A stretch of 40,638 bases of DNA from CAUPWF01 sp036656795. Lineage in GTDB: Bacteria; Bacillota; Clostridia; Lachnospirales; Lachnospiraceae. Each line of letters starts with the position of its first letter. The stretch's first letter is position 1. This document shows, piece after piece, positions 33,799-40,638 of this stretch. The notes beneath the pieces were generated by a model that searched no databases, was not told the DNA's origin, and worked only from the letters and a program-made list of their open reading frames with translations. Location: contig JAVXHR010000015.1 of NCBI GenBank assembly GCA_036656795.1, forward strand, positions 1 to 40,638. The letters are read 5' to 3'. Position numbers and translations under genes: made by a program.

Positions 33799-34285
33799 AG
33801 TGAGTTCAAAACAATTTAATGAGTCTTGGGTGGATACATTTGGAACATGTACAGAAAGCGAATTACAGGTAATCTATAATGATATTAAGATTCCAAAACG
33901 TGCAACAGCAGGATCAGCAGGTTATGATTTTTATTCACCGGTAGATTTTGTGATTTTGCCGGGGAAAACGCAGAAGATACCAACAGGAATTCGTGTGGAA
34001 ATGGAAGAAAATTGGGTGTTGAAATGTTATCCGAGAAGCGGACTTGGATTTAAATATCGCTTACAATTAAACAATACAGTTGGTATCATAGATAGTGATT
34101 ATTTCTATTCAGATAACGAAGGTCATATCTTTGCAAAAATAACGAATGATAGCAATGAGGAAAAGACGGTATCTCTGGTAAAAGGAGATGGATTTATGCA
34201 GGGGATCTTTGTAGAGTATGGGATAACCTTAGATGATGATGTAACATCGGTACGAAATGGTGGTTTGGGAAGTACTACAAAATAA
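33773..34285 (+). CDS. dut: dUTPase-like nucleotidohydrolase
   Basis: A 170-residue trimeric dUTPase-fold protein. The five motifs are recognisable: ATAGSAGYDFY (44-54), PRSGLG (87-92), VGIIDSDYF (103-111), GDGFMQGIF (138-146) and RNGGLGST (161-168). Motif 5 departs from the usual RGxGGFGSTG. An N-terminal extension of about 35 residues precedes the core. AAGGAG lies six bases upstream. Linkage to nrdDG fits removal of dUTP and supply of dUMP for dTMP. A dCTP deaminase-type activity is less likely but cannot be excluded. Confidence 0.85.
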   Translation: MKRIAKFYKVSSKQFNESWVDTFGTCTESELQVIYNDIKIPKRATAGSAGYDFYSPVDFVILPGKTQKIPTGIRVEMEENWVLKCYPRSGLGFKYRLQLNNTVGIIDSDYFYSDNEGHIFAKITNDSNEEKTVSLVKGDGFMQGIFVEYGITLDDDVTSVRNGGLGSTTK

Positions 34286-34346
34286 ATGTAATAATTTTTC
34301 GAAATTCGGGAAATCTAATACTATTATGAGTATTGGAGGACCCAAG

Positions 34347-35699
34347 ATGAAAGAGGTAAGCAGTGTATTAGCAGAGAATAATAGGTATCTGTCAAAGATA
34401 TTACCTGTACAAAAGAGTTTTGATGTGATTAGACGTGATATCGTCATAGGTGAACATCAAAGCTCTTTCTATTTTATAGATGGATTTACCAAAGATGAAG
34501 CGATGGTTAAAATTATGTCCGCCTTTTTTGCGGTAAAAAAAGATCAGATGCCGGGAGATGCAAAGTCGTTTTCAGACCAAGTGATTCCATATGTAGAGGT
34601 GGAGATGATTCAAGAATTTGATCAGATTATCAAGAATGTTCTTTCGGGGGTAACCTGTCTTTTTGTTGATGGGTATGATGCGGGAATTGCAATTGATTGT
34701 CGCACATACCCGGCCCGTGGAGTAGAAGAACCGGAGAAAGATAAGGCGCTGCGAGGGTCCAGAGATGGATTTGTGGAAACGGTTGTATTTAATACCGCGT
34801 TAATGCGTAGAAGGATTCGAGATCCGCATCTTATAATGAGCATGTATGAAATAGGAGACAGTTCCAGAAGTGACGTTGTAATCTGCTATATGGAAGATCG
34901 GGTAGATGGAGAACTATTGCAGAATCTAGAGCATCGCATGGAATCCATCAATGTAGATGCATTGCCACTCAATCATCAAAGTCTTGCCAATCAATTGTTT
35001 AAAAGAAAATGGTTCAATCCATTTCCAAAGTTTAAATTCACAGAACGTCCTGATACAGCTTCGGCTTGTCTATTAGAGGGGAAGGTAATTATTCTTGTAG
35101 ATAACTCGCCATCAGCAATGATTTTACCTACTTCAATATTGGATATGATTGAAGAGGCAAATGACTATTATTTTCCAACTATTACCAACATCTATCTTAA
35201 ATTTTCCCGTGTGTTGATTACTCTTGCAACGGTTTTTTTGACCCCTGTTTTTTTGTTATTTATGCAGAATCAACAATGGCTGCCAAAAGTATTTGAATTT
35301 GTAGCTGTAAGGGATACTGTGAATATACCACTTATTTATCAACTACTTATCTTGGAATTATCTATTGATGGGCTGCGCCTTGCCGCACTGAATACTCCAA
35401 GTATGCTTAGTACACCGTTAAGCGTGATTGCCGGTATTGTAATGGGAGAATTCTCTGTAAGATCAGGTTGGTTTAATTCAGAAGTTATGTTATATATGGC
35501 ATTTGTAGCGGTTGCCAATTATACACAACCCAATTTTGAACTAGGATATGCATTGAAATTTGTGAGAATATTATTATTAGTCTTTACGGCGCTCTTCAAT
35601 GGAATCGGCTTTGCTGTAGGATGCGTAATTGCTGTTTGTGCCATTATTTTTAATAAAACATTATCAGGCAGAAGTTATCTCAAAATAAGAAAAAATTAA
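34347..35699 (+). CDS. spoVAF: SpoVAF/GerA family spore germination protein
   Basis: A 450-residue GerA-family protein. A soluble N-terminal domain (about 1-270, with GGDxx-less NVLSGVTCLFVDGYDAG) precedes four to five membrane segments from about 285 to 440. RGSRDGFVETVVFNTALMRRRIRD is the family signature. SpoVAF resembles germinant receptor A subunits and in Bacillus amplifies germination. Here it stands alone, without the other spoVA genes. Start ATG 34347 is set by GGAGG seven bases upstream; a longer reading begins inside dut. No terminator separates it from dut. I saw no convincing sigma-G promoter in the 61-base gap. Confidence 0.9.
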   Translation: MKEVSSVLAENNRYLSKILPVQKSFDVIRRDIVIGEHQSSFYFIDGFTKDEAMVKIMSAFFAVKKDQMPGDAKSFSDQVIPYVEVEMIQEFDQIIKNVLSGVTCLFVDGYDAGIAIDCRTYPARGVEEPEKDKALRGSRDGFVETVVFNTALMRRRIRDPHLIMSMYEIGDSSRSDVVICYMEDRVDGELLQNLEHRMESINVDALPLNHQSLANQLFKRKWFNPFPKFKFTERPDTASACLLEGKVIILVDNSPSAMILPTSILDMIEEANDYYFPTITNIYLKFSRVLITLATVFLTPVFLLFMQNQQWLPKVFEFVAVRDTVNIPLIYQLLILELSIDGLRLAALNTPSMLSTPLSVIAGIVMGEFSVRSGWFNSEVMLYMAFVAVANYTQPNFELGYALKFVRILLLVFTALFNGIGFAVGCVIAVCAIIFNKTLSGRSYLKIRKN

Positions 35700-35780
35700 G
35701 AAAAATTCTTGTAATAAGTTTTGCGAAACCACAAAAAAAGTGATAGGATAAAAACAAGCAAAAACAGGAGGTATAAAGGC

Positions 35781-36644
35781 ATGAAACAATTTGTGATCAC
35801 ATCAGATAGCACAGTTGATTTACCAAAGGAATATCTAGAAGAACATCAGAATACTATGTTATCATTATCCTATCTAGTGGAAGGAAAAACATATGAGGAT
35901 GTTCATGGATTACCGAGTAAAGAATTTTATGATAAGATACGAGCGGGTTCACAGGTAATTACATCGCAGGTGAATCCGGAGCAGGCAAAAAAAATATTTG
36001 AAACACTTATCAAAAAGGGAAATGATATTCTTCATATTGCTTTTTCATCTGGATTAAGTGGAAGTTATAATAGTGCACAACTGGCGGCGGCAGAGCTGAT
36101 GGAACAGTATGAAAATATTCATATTGAAGTTATTGACTCTCTGAGTGCATCTATGGGAGAAGGATTATTATTATATAAAGCCAATGAAATGAAACAAGCA
36201 GGACGGTCATTGGACGAGATTGCATCATGGCTGAATCAGAATAAATTGCATGTATGTCATAATTTTACAGTCGATGATTTGAATCATTTGCAGCGTGGAG
36301 GCCGCATATCAAAGGCAACTGCAGTTATTGGAACAGCCGTTAATATCAAACCCATTTTACATGTAGACAATGAAGGTCATTTGGTTAATATAGGAAAAGT
36401 ACGAGGTCGAAAAAAATCGCTACTTACATTAGTGGAACATATGGAAAAACAAGCCAAAGGATATGAAAATAATGTGGTTATGATTAGCCATGGAGATTGT
36501 ATAGAAGATGCAAAATTAGTTGAATCATGTGTAAGAGAACGACTTGGTATTGAGAATATTATAATTCATCCGGTAGGTGCTGTTATTGGAACGCATTCAG
36601 GGCCCGGAACAATTGCATTGTTTTTCATGGGAAATCCTAGATAA
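35781..36644 (+). CDS. DegV family fatty-acid-binding protein
   Basis: A 287-residue two-lobed protein of the DegV/FakB family. These bind a free fatty acid and present it to the kinase FakA for phosphorylation. TSDSTVDLP (7-15), ITSQVNPEQ, AFSSGLSGSYNSA and VIDSLSASMGEG are the lipid-pocket motifs. The lobe-2 signature HVCHNFTVDDLNHLQRGGRIS and HGD near the end are also present. Start ATG 35781 has GGAGG nine bases upstream. No fakA is nearby. Confidence 0.93.
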   Translation: MKQFVITSDSTVDLPKEYLEEHQNTMLSLSYLVEGKTYEDVHGLPSKEFYDKIRAGSQVITSQVNPEQAKKIFETLIKKGNDILHIAFSSGLSGSYNSAQLAAAELMEQYENIHIEVIDSLSASMGEGLLLYKANEMKQAGRSLDEIASWLNQNKLHVCHNFTVDDLNHLQRGGRISKATAVIGTAVNIKPILHVDNEGHLVNIGKVRGRKKSLLTLVEHMEKQAKGYENNVVMISHGDCIEDAKLVESCVRERLGIENIIIHPVGAVIGTHSGPGTIALFFMGNPR

Positions 36645-36658
36645 TTCAAGAAAAAGTA

Positions 36659-36687
36659 TTGACAGTGGATACTTATTATGTTAGATT
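36659..36687 (+). promoter_or_regulatory. promoter of the infC-rpmI-rplT operon
   Basis: Perfect TTGACA (36659-36664) and TAGATT (36682-36687) with a 17-base spacer. The spacer contains AGTGGATACT, whose exact complement recurs at 36716-36725. Confidence 0.7.
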
Positions 36688-36693
36688 ATATCT

Positions 36694-36846
36694 TGTGTGA
36701 AGCAAAATAAAGTAGAGTATCCACTCTCACCGTAGCATAATTGTGTGTCTAATGGTTCAATATTGAAATATATGTGGCAATGTAGAGATGCAAAGTCTGA
36801 TATATAGATATGGTGTGGATAATTTGAAGATTATTCATTTTTTTTG
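36694..36846 (+). promoter_or_regulatory. L20-type leader with attenuator
   Basis: A roughly 200-base untranslated leader before infC. It ends in an intrinsic terminator (GGATAAT at 36817-36823 with ATTATTC at 36830-36836, then A and eight T) located 45 bases before the start codon. In Firmicutes such leaders are bound by ribosomal protein L20, which stops the infC-rpmI-rplT operon when in excess. The L20-binding fold was not modelled, so the assignment rests on position and terminator. Confidence 0.7.
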
Positions 36847-36890
36847 CACAAATAACAATTTATATCATTTGATGATGGAGGTGCACTACT

Positions 36891-37406
36891 ATTAGCGATT
36901 TAATGATTAATGAGCAAATTAAAGACAGAGAAGTACGGTTAATTGGTGAAAATGGAGACCAATTAGGAGTCGTTTCTGCAAAAGAAGCACTACAACTTGC
37001 ATTAGAAGCAGAGCTTGATTTAGTTAAAATTGCTCCCACGGCAAAGCCACCTGTTTGTAAAATTATCGATTATGGTAAGTACAAATATGAGCTGACCAGA
37101 AAAGAAAAAGAGGCAAAGAAAAAACAAAAGACTGTTGATTTAAAGGAAGTTCGACTATCACCGAATATTGACTCCAATGATTTGAATACTAAGATGAATA
37201 ATGCAAGAAAATTCATTGAAAAAGGAAACAAAGTAAAAGTTACATTACGTTTTCGAGGAAGAGAGATGGCTCATGTAAATGCGAGCAGACACATCTTAGA
37301 TGATTTCGCAAAGGCACTGGAAGATGTTGCCGTAATGGAAAAACCGGCGAAATTCGAAGGCAGAAGTATCAGCATGGTTTTAACTGAAAATGTTAAAAAT
37401 AAATAA
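36891..37406 (+). CDS. infC: translation initiation factor IF-3 (AUU start)
   Basis: A 171-residue two-domain factor that prevents premature subunit joining and checks the initiator codon. The N-domain has MINEQIKDREVRLIG and ALELAEAELDLVKIAP-like helices. The linker is Lys-rich (KEKEAKKKQK). The C-domain contains VTLRFRGREMAH. I place the start at ATT 36891 because GGAGGTG (36877-36883) lies seven bases upstream. The first in-frame ATG (36903) is 19 bases away and would be poorly placed. An AUU start lets IF-3 limit its own synthesis. Confidence 0.92.
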   Translation: MSDLMINEQIKDREVRLIGENGDQLGVVSAKEALQLALEAELDLVKIAPTAKPPVCKIIDYGKYKYELTRKEKEAKKKQKTVDLKEVRLSPNIDSNDLNTKMNNARKFIEKGNKVKVTLRFRGREMAHVNASRHILDDFAKALEDVAVMEKPAKFEGRSISMVLTENVKNK

Positions 37407-37429
37407 TTACAATTAAGGAGGAACACATC

Positions 37430-37627
37430 ATGCCAAAAATAAAAACATGTAGAGCAGCAGCAAAACGCTTCAAAAAAACAGGTACAGGGAAACTAAAAAG
37501 AAACAAAGCTTATAAGAGCCATATCTTAACTAAGAAATCTACAAAAAGAAAAAGAAATCTTAGACATGCAACTATTATTGATGCAAGTAATTTGAAGAAT
37601 ATGAAAAAGATTTTACCGTATCTATAA
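37430..37627 (+). CDS. rpmI: 50S ribosomal protein L35
   Basis: A 65-residue, very basic ribosomal protein beginning MPKIKTCRAAAKRFKKTGTG, the conserved L35 N-terminus, with the SHILTKKSTKRKRNLR segment following. AAGGAGG precedes the start. It is second in the classical infC-rpmI-rplT operon. Confidence 0.98.
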   Translation: MPKIKTCRAAAKRFKKTGTGKLKRNKAYKSHILTKKSTKRKRNLRHATIIDASNLKNMKKILPYL

Positions 37628-37657
37628 GATTTGTAAAGATTGAAGGAGGAATAAGAC

Positions 37658-38014
37658 ATGGCAAGAATTAAAGGCGGAATGAACGCTAAAAAAAGACATA
37701 ATAGAACATTAAAGCTGGCAAAAGGTTATAGAGGTGCCAGATCAAAACAATATAGAGTTGCAAAACAATCAGTAATGAGAGCTTTGACATCTTCTTATGC
37801 CGGTAGAAAAGAACGTAAACGTCAAATGCGCCAATTGTGGATTGCACGTATTAATGCGGCAGCAAGAATGAATGGTTTATCTTATAGTAAATTTATGCAT
37901 GGTTTAAAGTTAGCTGAAGTAGAGATGAATAGAAAGATTTTGTCTGATATGGCTATTAATGATGCTGATGGATTTAAAGCATTAGCTGAACTTGCAAAAA
38001 GTAAAGTTGCATAA
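37658..38014 (+). CDS. rplT: 50S ribosomal protein L20
   Basis: A 118-residue early-assembly ribosomal protein that binds 23S rRNA. It begins MARIKGGMNAKKRHNRTLKL and contains AKGYRGARSKQYRVAKQSV and RKRQMRQLWIARINAAAR, all typical. GGAGG precedes the start. L20 is also the expected feedback repressor acting on the leader at 36694-36846. A strong terminator follows. Confidence 0.98.
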   Translation: MARIKGGMNAKKRHNRTLKLAKGYRGARSKQYRVAKQSVMRALTSSYAGRKERKRQMRQLWIARINAAARMNGLSYSKFMHGLKLAEVEMNRKILSDMAINDADGFKALAELAKSKVA

Positions 38015-38047
38015 AAATTATCAATAATTAGAATATAGTAAATCATT

Positions 38048-38087
38048 AAAATCCGAATAAAACCGTAATGTTTTATTCGGATTTTCT
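38048..38087 (+). terminator. terminator of the infC operon
   Basis: A perfect 16-bp inverted repeat (38048-38063 with 38070-38085) has a 6-base loop and ends in TTTTCT. Confidence 0.88.
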
Positions 38088-38179
38088 ATTACCTCGCCAT
38101 GGAAAAAGGGTAAAATCAATTCTAAATCAATGCTTTTGCAACGAACGAAAAGGAAAAGTTAAAAAAATAACATTCGGGG

Positions 38180-38208
38180 TTGACAGATGCCAAAAGCCTA
38201 TGTATAAT
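38180..38208 (+). promoter_or_regulatory. promoter of tRNA-Pro
   Basis: Perfect TTGACA (38180-38185) and TATAAT (38203-38208) with a 17-base spacer. Confidence 0.9.
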
Positions 38209-38237
38209 AGTGATTGTGTCAATGAAACAAAATATTA

Positions 38238-38312
38238 CGGGGTGTGGCTCAGCTTGGCTAGAGCGCCTGGTTTGGGACCAGGAGGTCGCAGGTTCGAATC
38301 CTGTCACCCCGA
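38238..38312 (+). tRNA. tRNA-Pro (TGG)
   Basis: A 75-base cloverleaf. The acceptor stem is CGGGGTG with CACCCCG, and the anticodon stem CCTGG/CCAGG encloses TTTGGGA. The discriminator is A and CCA is not encoded. Confidence 0.96.
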
Positions 38313-38318
38313 TTGATG

Positions 38319-38345
38319 AAGCCCTTGAAGATACAGGGCTTTTTT
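38319..38345 (+). terminator. terminator of tRNA-Pro
   Basis: AAGCCCT (38319-38325) pairs with AGGGCTT (38335-38341) and is followed by a T-run, seven bases after the tRNA. Confidence 0.85.
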
Positions 38346-38424
38346 GCATTGTATTATTACTGAAAGCAGATGGGTTAATAAATGAACGAAATTGCTGGTT
38401 ATCAATGAGATAAGGAGGAATACG

Positions 38425-39435
38425 ATGATTGACTTACATGTGCATTTGGACGGCTCGTTGGAACCTGAAGAAATCATAGAACTTTCAAAACTTGCAGATG
38501 TTAAATTACCTACATATGACGTGGAAAATCTACGCAAGCTTGTAACAGTTCAAGAGGACTGCACAAGTCTTGTAGAATATTTAGAAAAATTTGAACTTCC
38601 ATTAAAAGTACTTCAAAGTAGTATAACAATTGAACAATCCGTGTTTTTAATGGTAGCAAAACTTGCAAAGCAAGGATTATGTTATGCAGAAATTCGATTT
38701 GCACCACAGCTTCATCTGCGGAAAGGGCTGACTCAGATACAGGTAGTTGAAGCAGCGTTGTCTGGTCTTGGAAAAGGAATTCAATGTTTTAAAATACCAT
38801 GTCAATTGATATTGTGCTGCATGCGTGGGGATCATAATGATTGCGAAAATATGGAAACAATAGAAGTTGCAAAAGAATTTATTTCTAAAGGTATATGTGC
38901 AGTGGATTTGGCAGGAAATGAGCGCGATTTTCCGACAGATAATTTTGCTGATGTTTTTGAAAAGGCAAAAAAAGTGGGGATTCCCATTACAATTCATGCA
39001 GGAGAAGCGGCAGGTGCTGAAAGTGTAAAAAGTGCTTTGGTTTTAGGGGCATCTCGAATTGGACATGGTATTCATTCCATAGAGAATCAAGAATTACTTA
39101 ATGAATTAAAAGCAAAAAAAATCATACTTGAAACTTGCTTTTCTAGTAATTTACAAACAAAATCGGTGAAAAATATGAAAGAGTATCCTATAAAAAAGCT
39201 TATAGATCAAGGAATTCTTGTAGCGGTTAATACAGATAATATGACTGTTTCAGGAACAACAATTAAAAAAGAATATCAACTCCTTGAAAAATATTTCTCT
39301 TTTTCTGTAGATGAATTAAAACAACTTGCATTAAATGCAGTGAAAGGGGCATTCCTTTCGGAGAATAAGAAAGATATCTTATGTAATAGAATAAATAAAG
39401 AGTTTGGCGTTTGGATTTCCACAAAGAAATCCTGA
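38425..39435 (+). CDS. add: adenosine deaminase family protein
   Basis: A 336-residue metal-dependent TIM-barrel deaminase converting adenosine to inosine for purine salvage. H5 and H7 in DLHVHLDGSLE bind zinc. HAGEAAG has the metal His and catalytic Glu, and RIGHGIHS the next His. The final metal motif reads VNTDNMTVSGT, with Asn-Met where classical enzymes have DDP, so the substrate could differ (an adenine- or modified-nucleoside deaminase). Start ATG 38425 is set by AAGGAGG six bases upstream. No -10/-35 pair was clear between the tRNA-Pro terminator and the start. Confidence 0.88.
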   Translation: MIDLHVHLDGSLEPEEIIELSKLADVKLPTYDVENLRKLVTVQEDCTSLVEYLEKFELPLKVLQSSITIEQSVFLMVAKLAKQGLCYAEIRFAPQLHLRKGLTQIQVVEAALSGLGKGIQCFKIPCQLILCCMRGDHNDCENMETIEVAKEFISKGICAVDLAGNERDFPTDNFADVFEKAKKVGIPITIHAGEAAGAESVKSALVLGASRIGHGIHSIENQELLNELKAKKIILETCFSSNLQTKSVKNMKEYPIKKLIDQGILVAVNTDNMTVSGTTIKKEYQLLEKYFSFSVDELKQLALNAVKGAFLSENKKDILCNRINKEFGVWISTKKS

Positions 39436-39460
39436 AGAATTTCTGAATAAGGAAAAAAGA

Positions 39461-39489
39461 TTGACAATTTTGTTAAAAAATAGTAGAAT
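39461..39489 (+). promoter_or_regulatory. promoter of tRNA-Leu
   Basis: Perfect TTGACA (39461-39466) and TAGAAT (39484-39489) with a 17-base spacer. Confidence 0.8.
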
Positions 39490-39515
39490 ATATAACGTAC
39501 GATATGTGTTGTTAC

Positions 39516-39600
39516 GCGGAAGTGTCGGAACTGGCAGACGAGCAAGACTAAGGATCTTGTGAGCAATGCGCTCGTGAGGGTTCGATTCCCTTCTTCCGCA
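39516..39600 (+). tRNA. tRNA-Leu (AAG)
   Basis: An 85-base tRNA with the long variable arm of Leu tRNAs (GAGCAATGCGCTC region). The acceptor stem is GCGGAAG with CTTCCGC and discriminator A. The anticodon stem CAAGA/TCTTG encloses CTAAGGA, so bases 34-36 are AAG. Position 33 is T and position 37 G, as required. A34 would need deamination to inosine to read CUC as well as CUU. Confidence 0.93.
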
Positions 39601-39622
39601 TCATCAAATGGCGACAAAAAAA

Positions 39623-39678
39623 GATATAGCGAAAAACCCCGATAATATCGGGGTTTTTCGCTATATCGGGGGTTTTTT
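39623..39678. terminator. terminator of tRNA-Leu
   Basis: A perfect 21-bp inverted repeat (39623-39643 with 39647-39667) has an AAT loop and internal T5. It is followed by GGGGTTTTTT, giving a second T-run. Confidence 0.88.
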
Positions 39679-39729
39679 CTATTTCCACACAAAAATATAT
39701 TAAAAATGAGAGAAGATGATTAAAATCTA

Positions 39730-39758
39730 TTTCAAACCCCAAGAAAATGATGTATAAT
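39730..39758 (+). promoter_or_regulatory. promoter of the TetR gene
   Basis: TTTCAA (39730-39735) and perfect TATAAT (39753-39758) with a 17-base spacer. Confidence 0.65.
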
Positions 39759-39776
39759 TATATAAATTAGCCAATT

Positions 39777-39792
39777 AATCAATTAATTGATT
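39777..39792. promoter_or_regulatory. candidate TetR operator palindrome
   Basis: AATCAATTAATTGATT is a perfect 16-base palindrome about 20 bases after the -10 of the TetR promoter. Its place and length fit an autoregulatory operator; its AT-richness makes chance occurrence possible. Confidence 0.5.
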
Positions 39793-39820
39793 CGTCATAA
39801 GCGAAAAGGGGTGTTGTGTT

Positions 39821-40426
39821 ATGAGTTCGTCACAAGAGCGGAAAGAAAAAGTCGACCAGATTATGGAAAGATGTTTTGATTGTTACTGTGAACATGGTAT
39901 TAATAATACAGGGATAAAGGCATTAGGAGCTGCTTGCAATATGACTTCTGCTAATTTGTATGCGTATTTTGACAACCTTGATGACCTTATTATAAAGTCC
40001 ACCGCTCATTGTATGTCTAAGGTTGAGGCAGAATTCATGGCGCTCTCTCCGAAGAATATCTCTGATATAAAACGCTTTTTAGATGAAGCTCCTTACTGGA
40101 CTGCGAAACATCACGGTAAAAAATATCGCTTTATGTATCAGGTATATACTTCCCCTAGATATCTTGAATATGGAAAACTATTTTTTAAAGGCGTTGAGGG
40201 GCGTTATACCGAATACGCAAAGCAACTTGAGCCTCGTCTTAATATCCCGTGGGACGTTATCCAGCCTATGATCTTCACCTTTGTTCGTGCGAGTGTTCAC
40301 TTTGCACTGTTTGAAGATGAACTTTATATGAAATCACAGATGAATTTGTTGTGGCAAGTCTGCCTTATTATGAAAGAAAAATATAAAGACGAAAATTTTG
40401 TTGGAGGAAAAGATTATGAAGAATAA
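39821..40426 (+). CDS. TetR family transcriptional regulator
   Basis: A 201-residue repressor-like protein. The N-terminal helix-turn-helix (about 10-57) has GIKALGAACNMTSANLYAYFDNLDDLI, typical of TetR. The remaining helices form a ligand and dimer domain; the ligand is unknown. AAGGGGTG lies seven bases before the start. Codons ending in C and T such as CTT, CCT, ACC and GAC are more frequent than in the neighbouring genes, suggesting separate origin. It overlaps the following secreted-protein gene by 11 bases and probably regulates it. Confidence 0.92.
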   Translation: MSSSQERKEKVDQIMERCFDCYCEHGINNTGIKALGAACNMTSANLYAYFDNLDDLIIKSTAHCMSKVEAEFMALSPKNISDIKRFLDEAPYWTAKHHGKKYRFMYQVYTSPRYLEYGKLFFKGVEGRYTEYAKQLEPRLNIPWDVIQPMIFTFVRASVHFALFEDELYMKSQMNLLWQVCLIMKEKYKDENFVGGKDYEE

Positions 40427-40638
40427 ATTAGGCAAAAAACTGCTCGCCTTCATACTGTCAATGTCATTCCTTCTTAGCGTGGCACCGTCGCTGCCTGTCT
40501 TTGCGGCAAACGAGGTGTATGGAATACTTATTTCTTCTGGTTTTAACGGTGAAATTTACAATTGTGACAGCGATGGTAAAAATCAAGGCACAACGATAAT
40601 AGCACCTCAAGATGTCACCCATCTTTTTATTGCAAGTG
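40416..40638 (+). CDS. secreted or surface protein, 5' part (cut by window end)
   Basis: Only 74 codons are visible. A classical signal peptide (KNKLGKK, then a hydrophobic core LLAFILSMSFLLSVAP) ends at a probable cleavage site after PVFA-A. The mature start, NEVYGILISSGFNGEIYNCD, is not recognisable. GGAGG lies nine bases upstream, and the start is inside the TetR gene. Base composition is richer in GC than in the rest of the window. No family can be named from this fragment. Confidence 0.8.
   Translation, partial: MKNKLGKKLLAFILSMSFLLSVAPSLPVFAANEVYGILISSGFNGEIYNCDSDGKNQGTTIIAPQDVTHLFIAS

Noticed and set aside
36903..36905. ATG 36903 as the infC start
   Set aside because: The only Shine-Dalgarno is 19 bases upstream, far too distant; ATT 36891 is correctly spaced.

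Overview
The window is a low-GC chromosome segment from an anaerobic, spore-forming Firmicute, most likely a Lachnospiraceae-type Clostridium relative. The evidence is dense, mostly plus-strand operons, strong GGAGG-type ribosome sites, three tRNA-sensing T-box leaders, oxygen-sensitive glycyl-radical enzymes (PflB/PflA, NrdD/NrdG), and sporulation or germination genes (sigma-H, a SpoVAF/GerA-like protein, a DUF1540 protein behind a sigma-G-like promoter). Species assignment is inference; there is no rRNA in the window.

Layout. 1-3400: ZIP metal transporter, a tRNA-Met/tRNA-Val pair on the minus strand, then a small membrane protein, ispF and a GNAT acetyltransferase. 3430-7710: a cysteine T-box followed by cysE, cysS, mrnC, rlmB and sigH, close-packed or overlapping. 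7740-11060: tRNA-Thr (minus), glnS and a MocR/PdxR-like regulator. 11055-15500: small acidic-tailed membrane protein (minus), cardiolipin synthase, purA, and convergent asnA (minus). 15690-17590: a 53-codon gene, a small membrane protein (minus), a SEC-C protein and a YdcF-like protein. 17618-21290: a threonine T-box heading aldo/keto reductase, thioesterase and thrS. 21290-24610: DUF1540 protein, AI-2E family permease, metA, and an orphan coiled-coil protein. 24640-27870: ZTP (pfl) riboswitch, pflB, pflA. 27856-31000: tryptophan T-box and a three-gene ABC importer (TrpXYZ type). 31067-34285: NrdR-like box pair, nrdD, nrdG, dut-like. 34347-36650: SpoVAF/GerA-like gene and DegV. 36659-38085: L20-type leader, infC (AUU start), rpmI, rplT. 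38180-40638: tRNA-Pro, adenosine deaminase-like gene, tRNA-Leu(AAG), a TetR regulator and the start of a secreted protein with different codon use, cut by the window edge.

The notable theme is RNA-level control. Uncharged tRNA-Cys, tRNA-Thr and tRNA-Trp, ZTP, and ribosomal protein L20 (with IF3 through its AUU start) each appear to control a separate operon. Several operons carry passengers that make the regulation unusual: sigma-H behind the Cys T-box, and a reductase and thioesterase between the Thr T-box and thrS. I did not see a clearly novel multi-gene system, CRISPR array, prophage or insertion sequence. The best candidates for new biology are the odd operon memberships, the small uncharacterised genes, and the right-edge regulator/secreted-protein pair.
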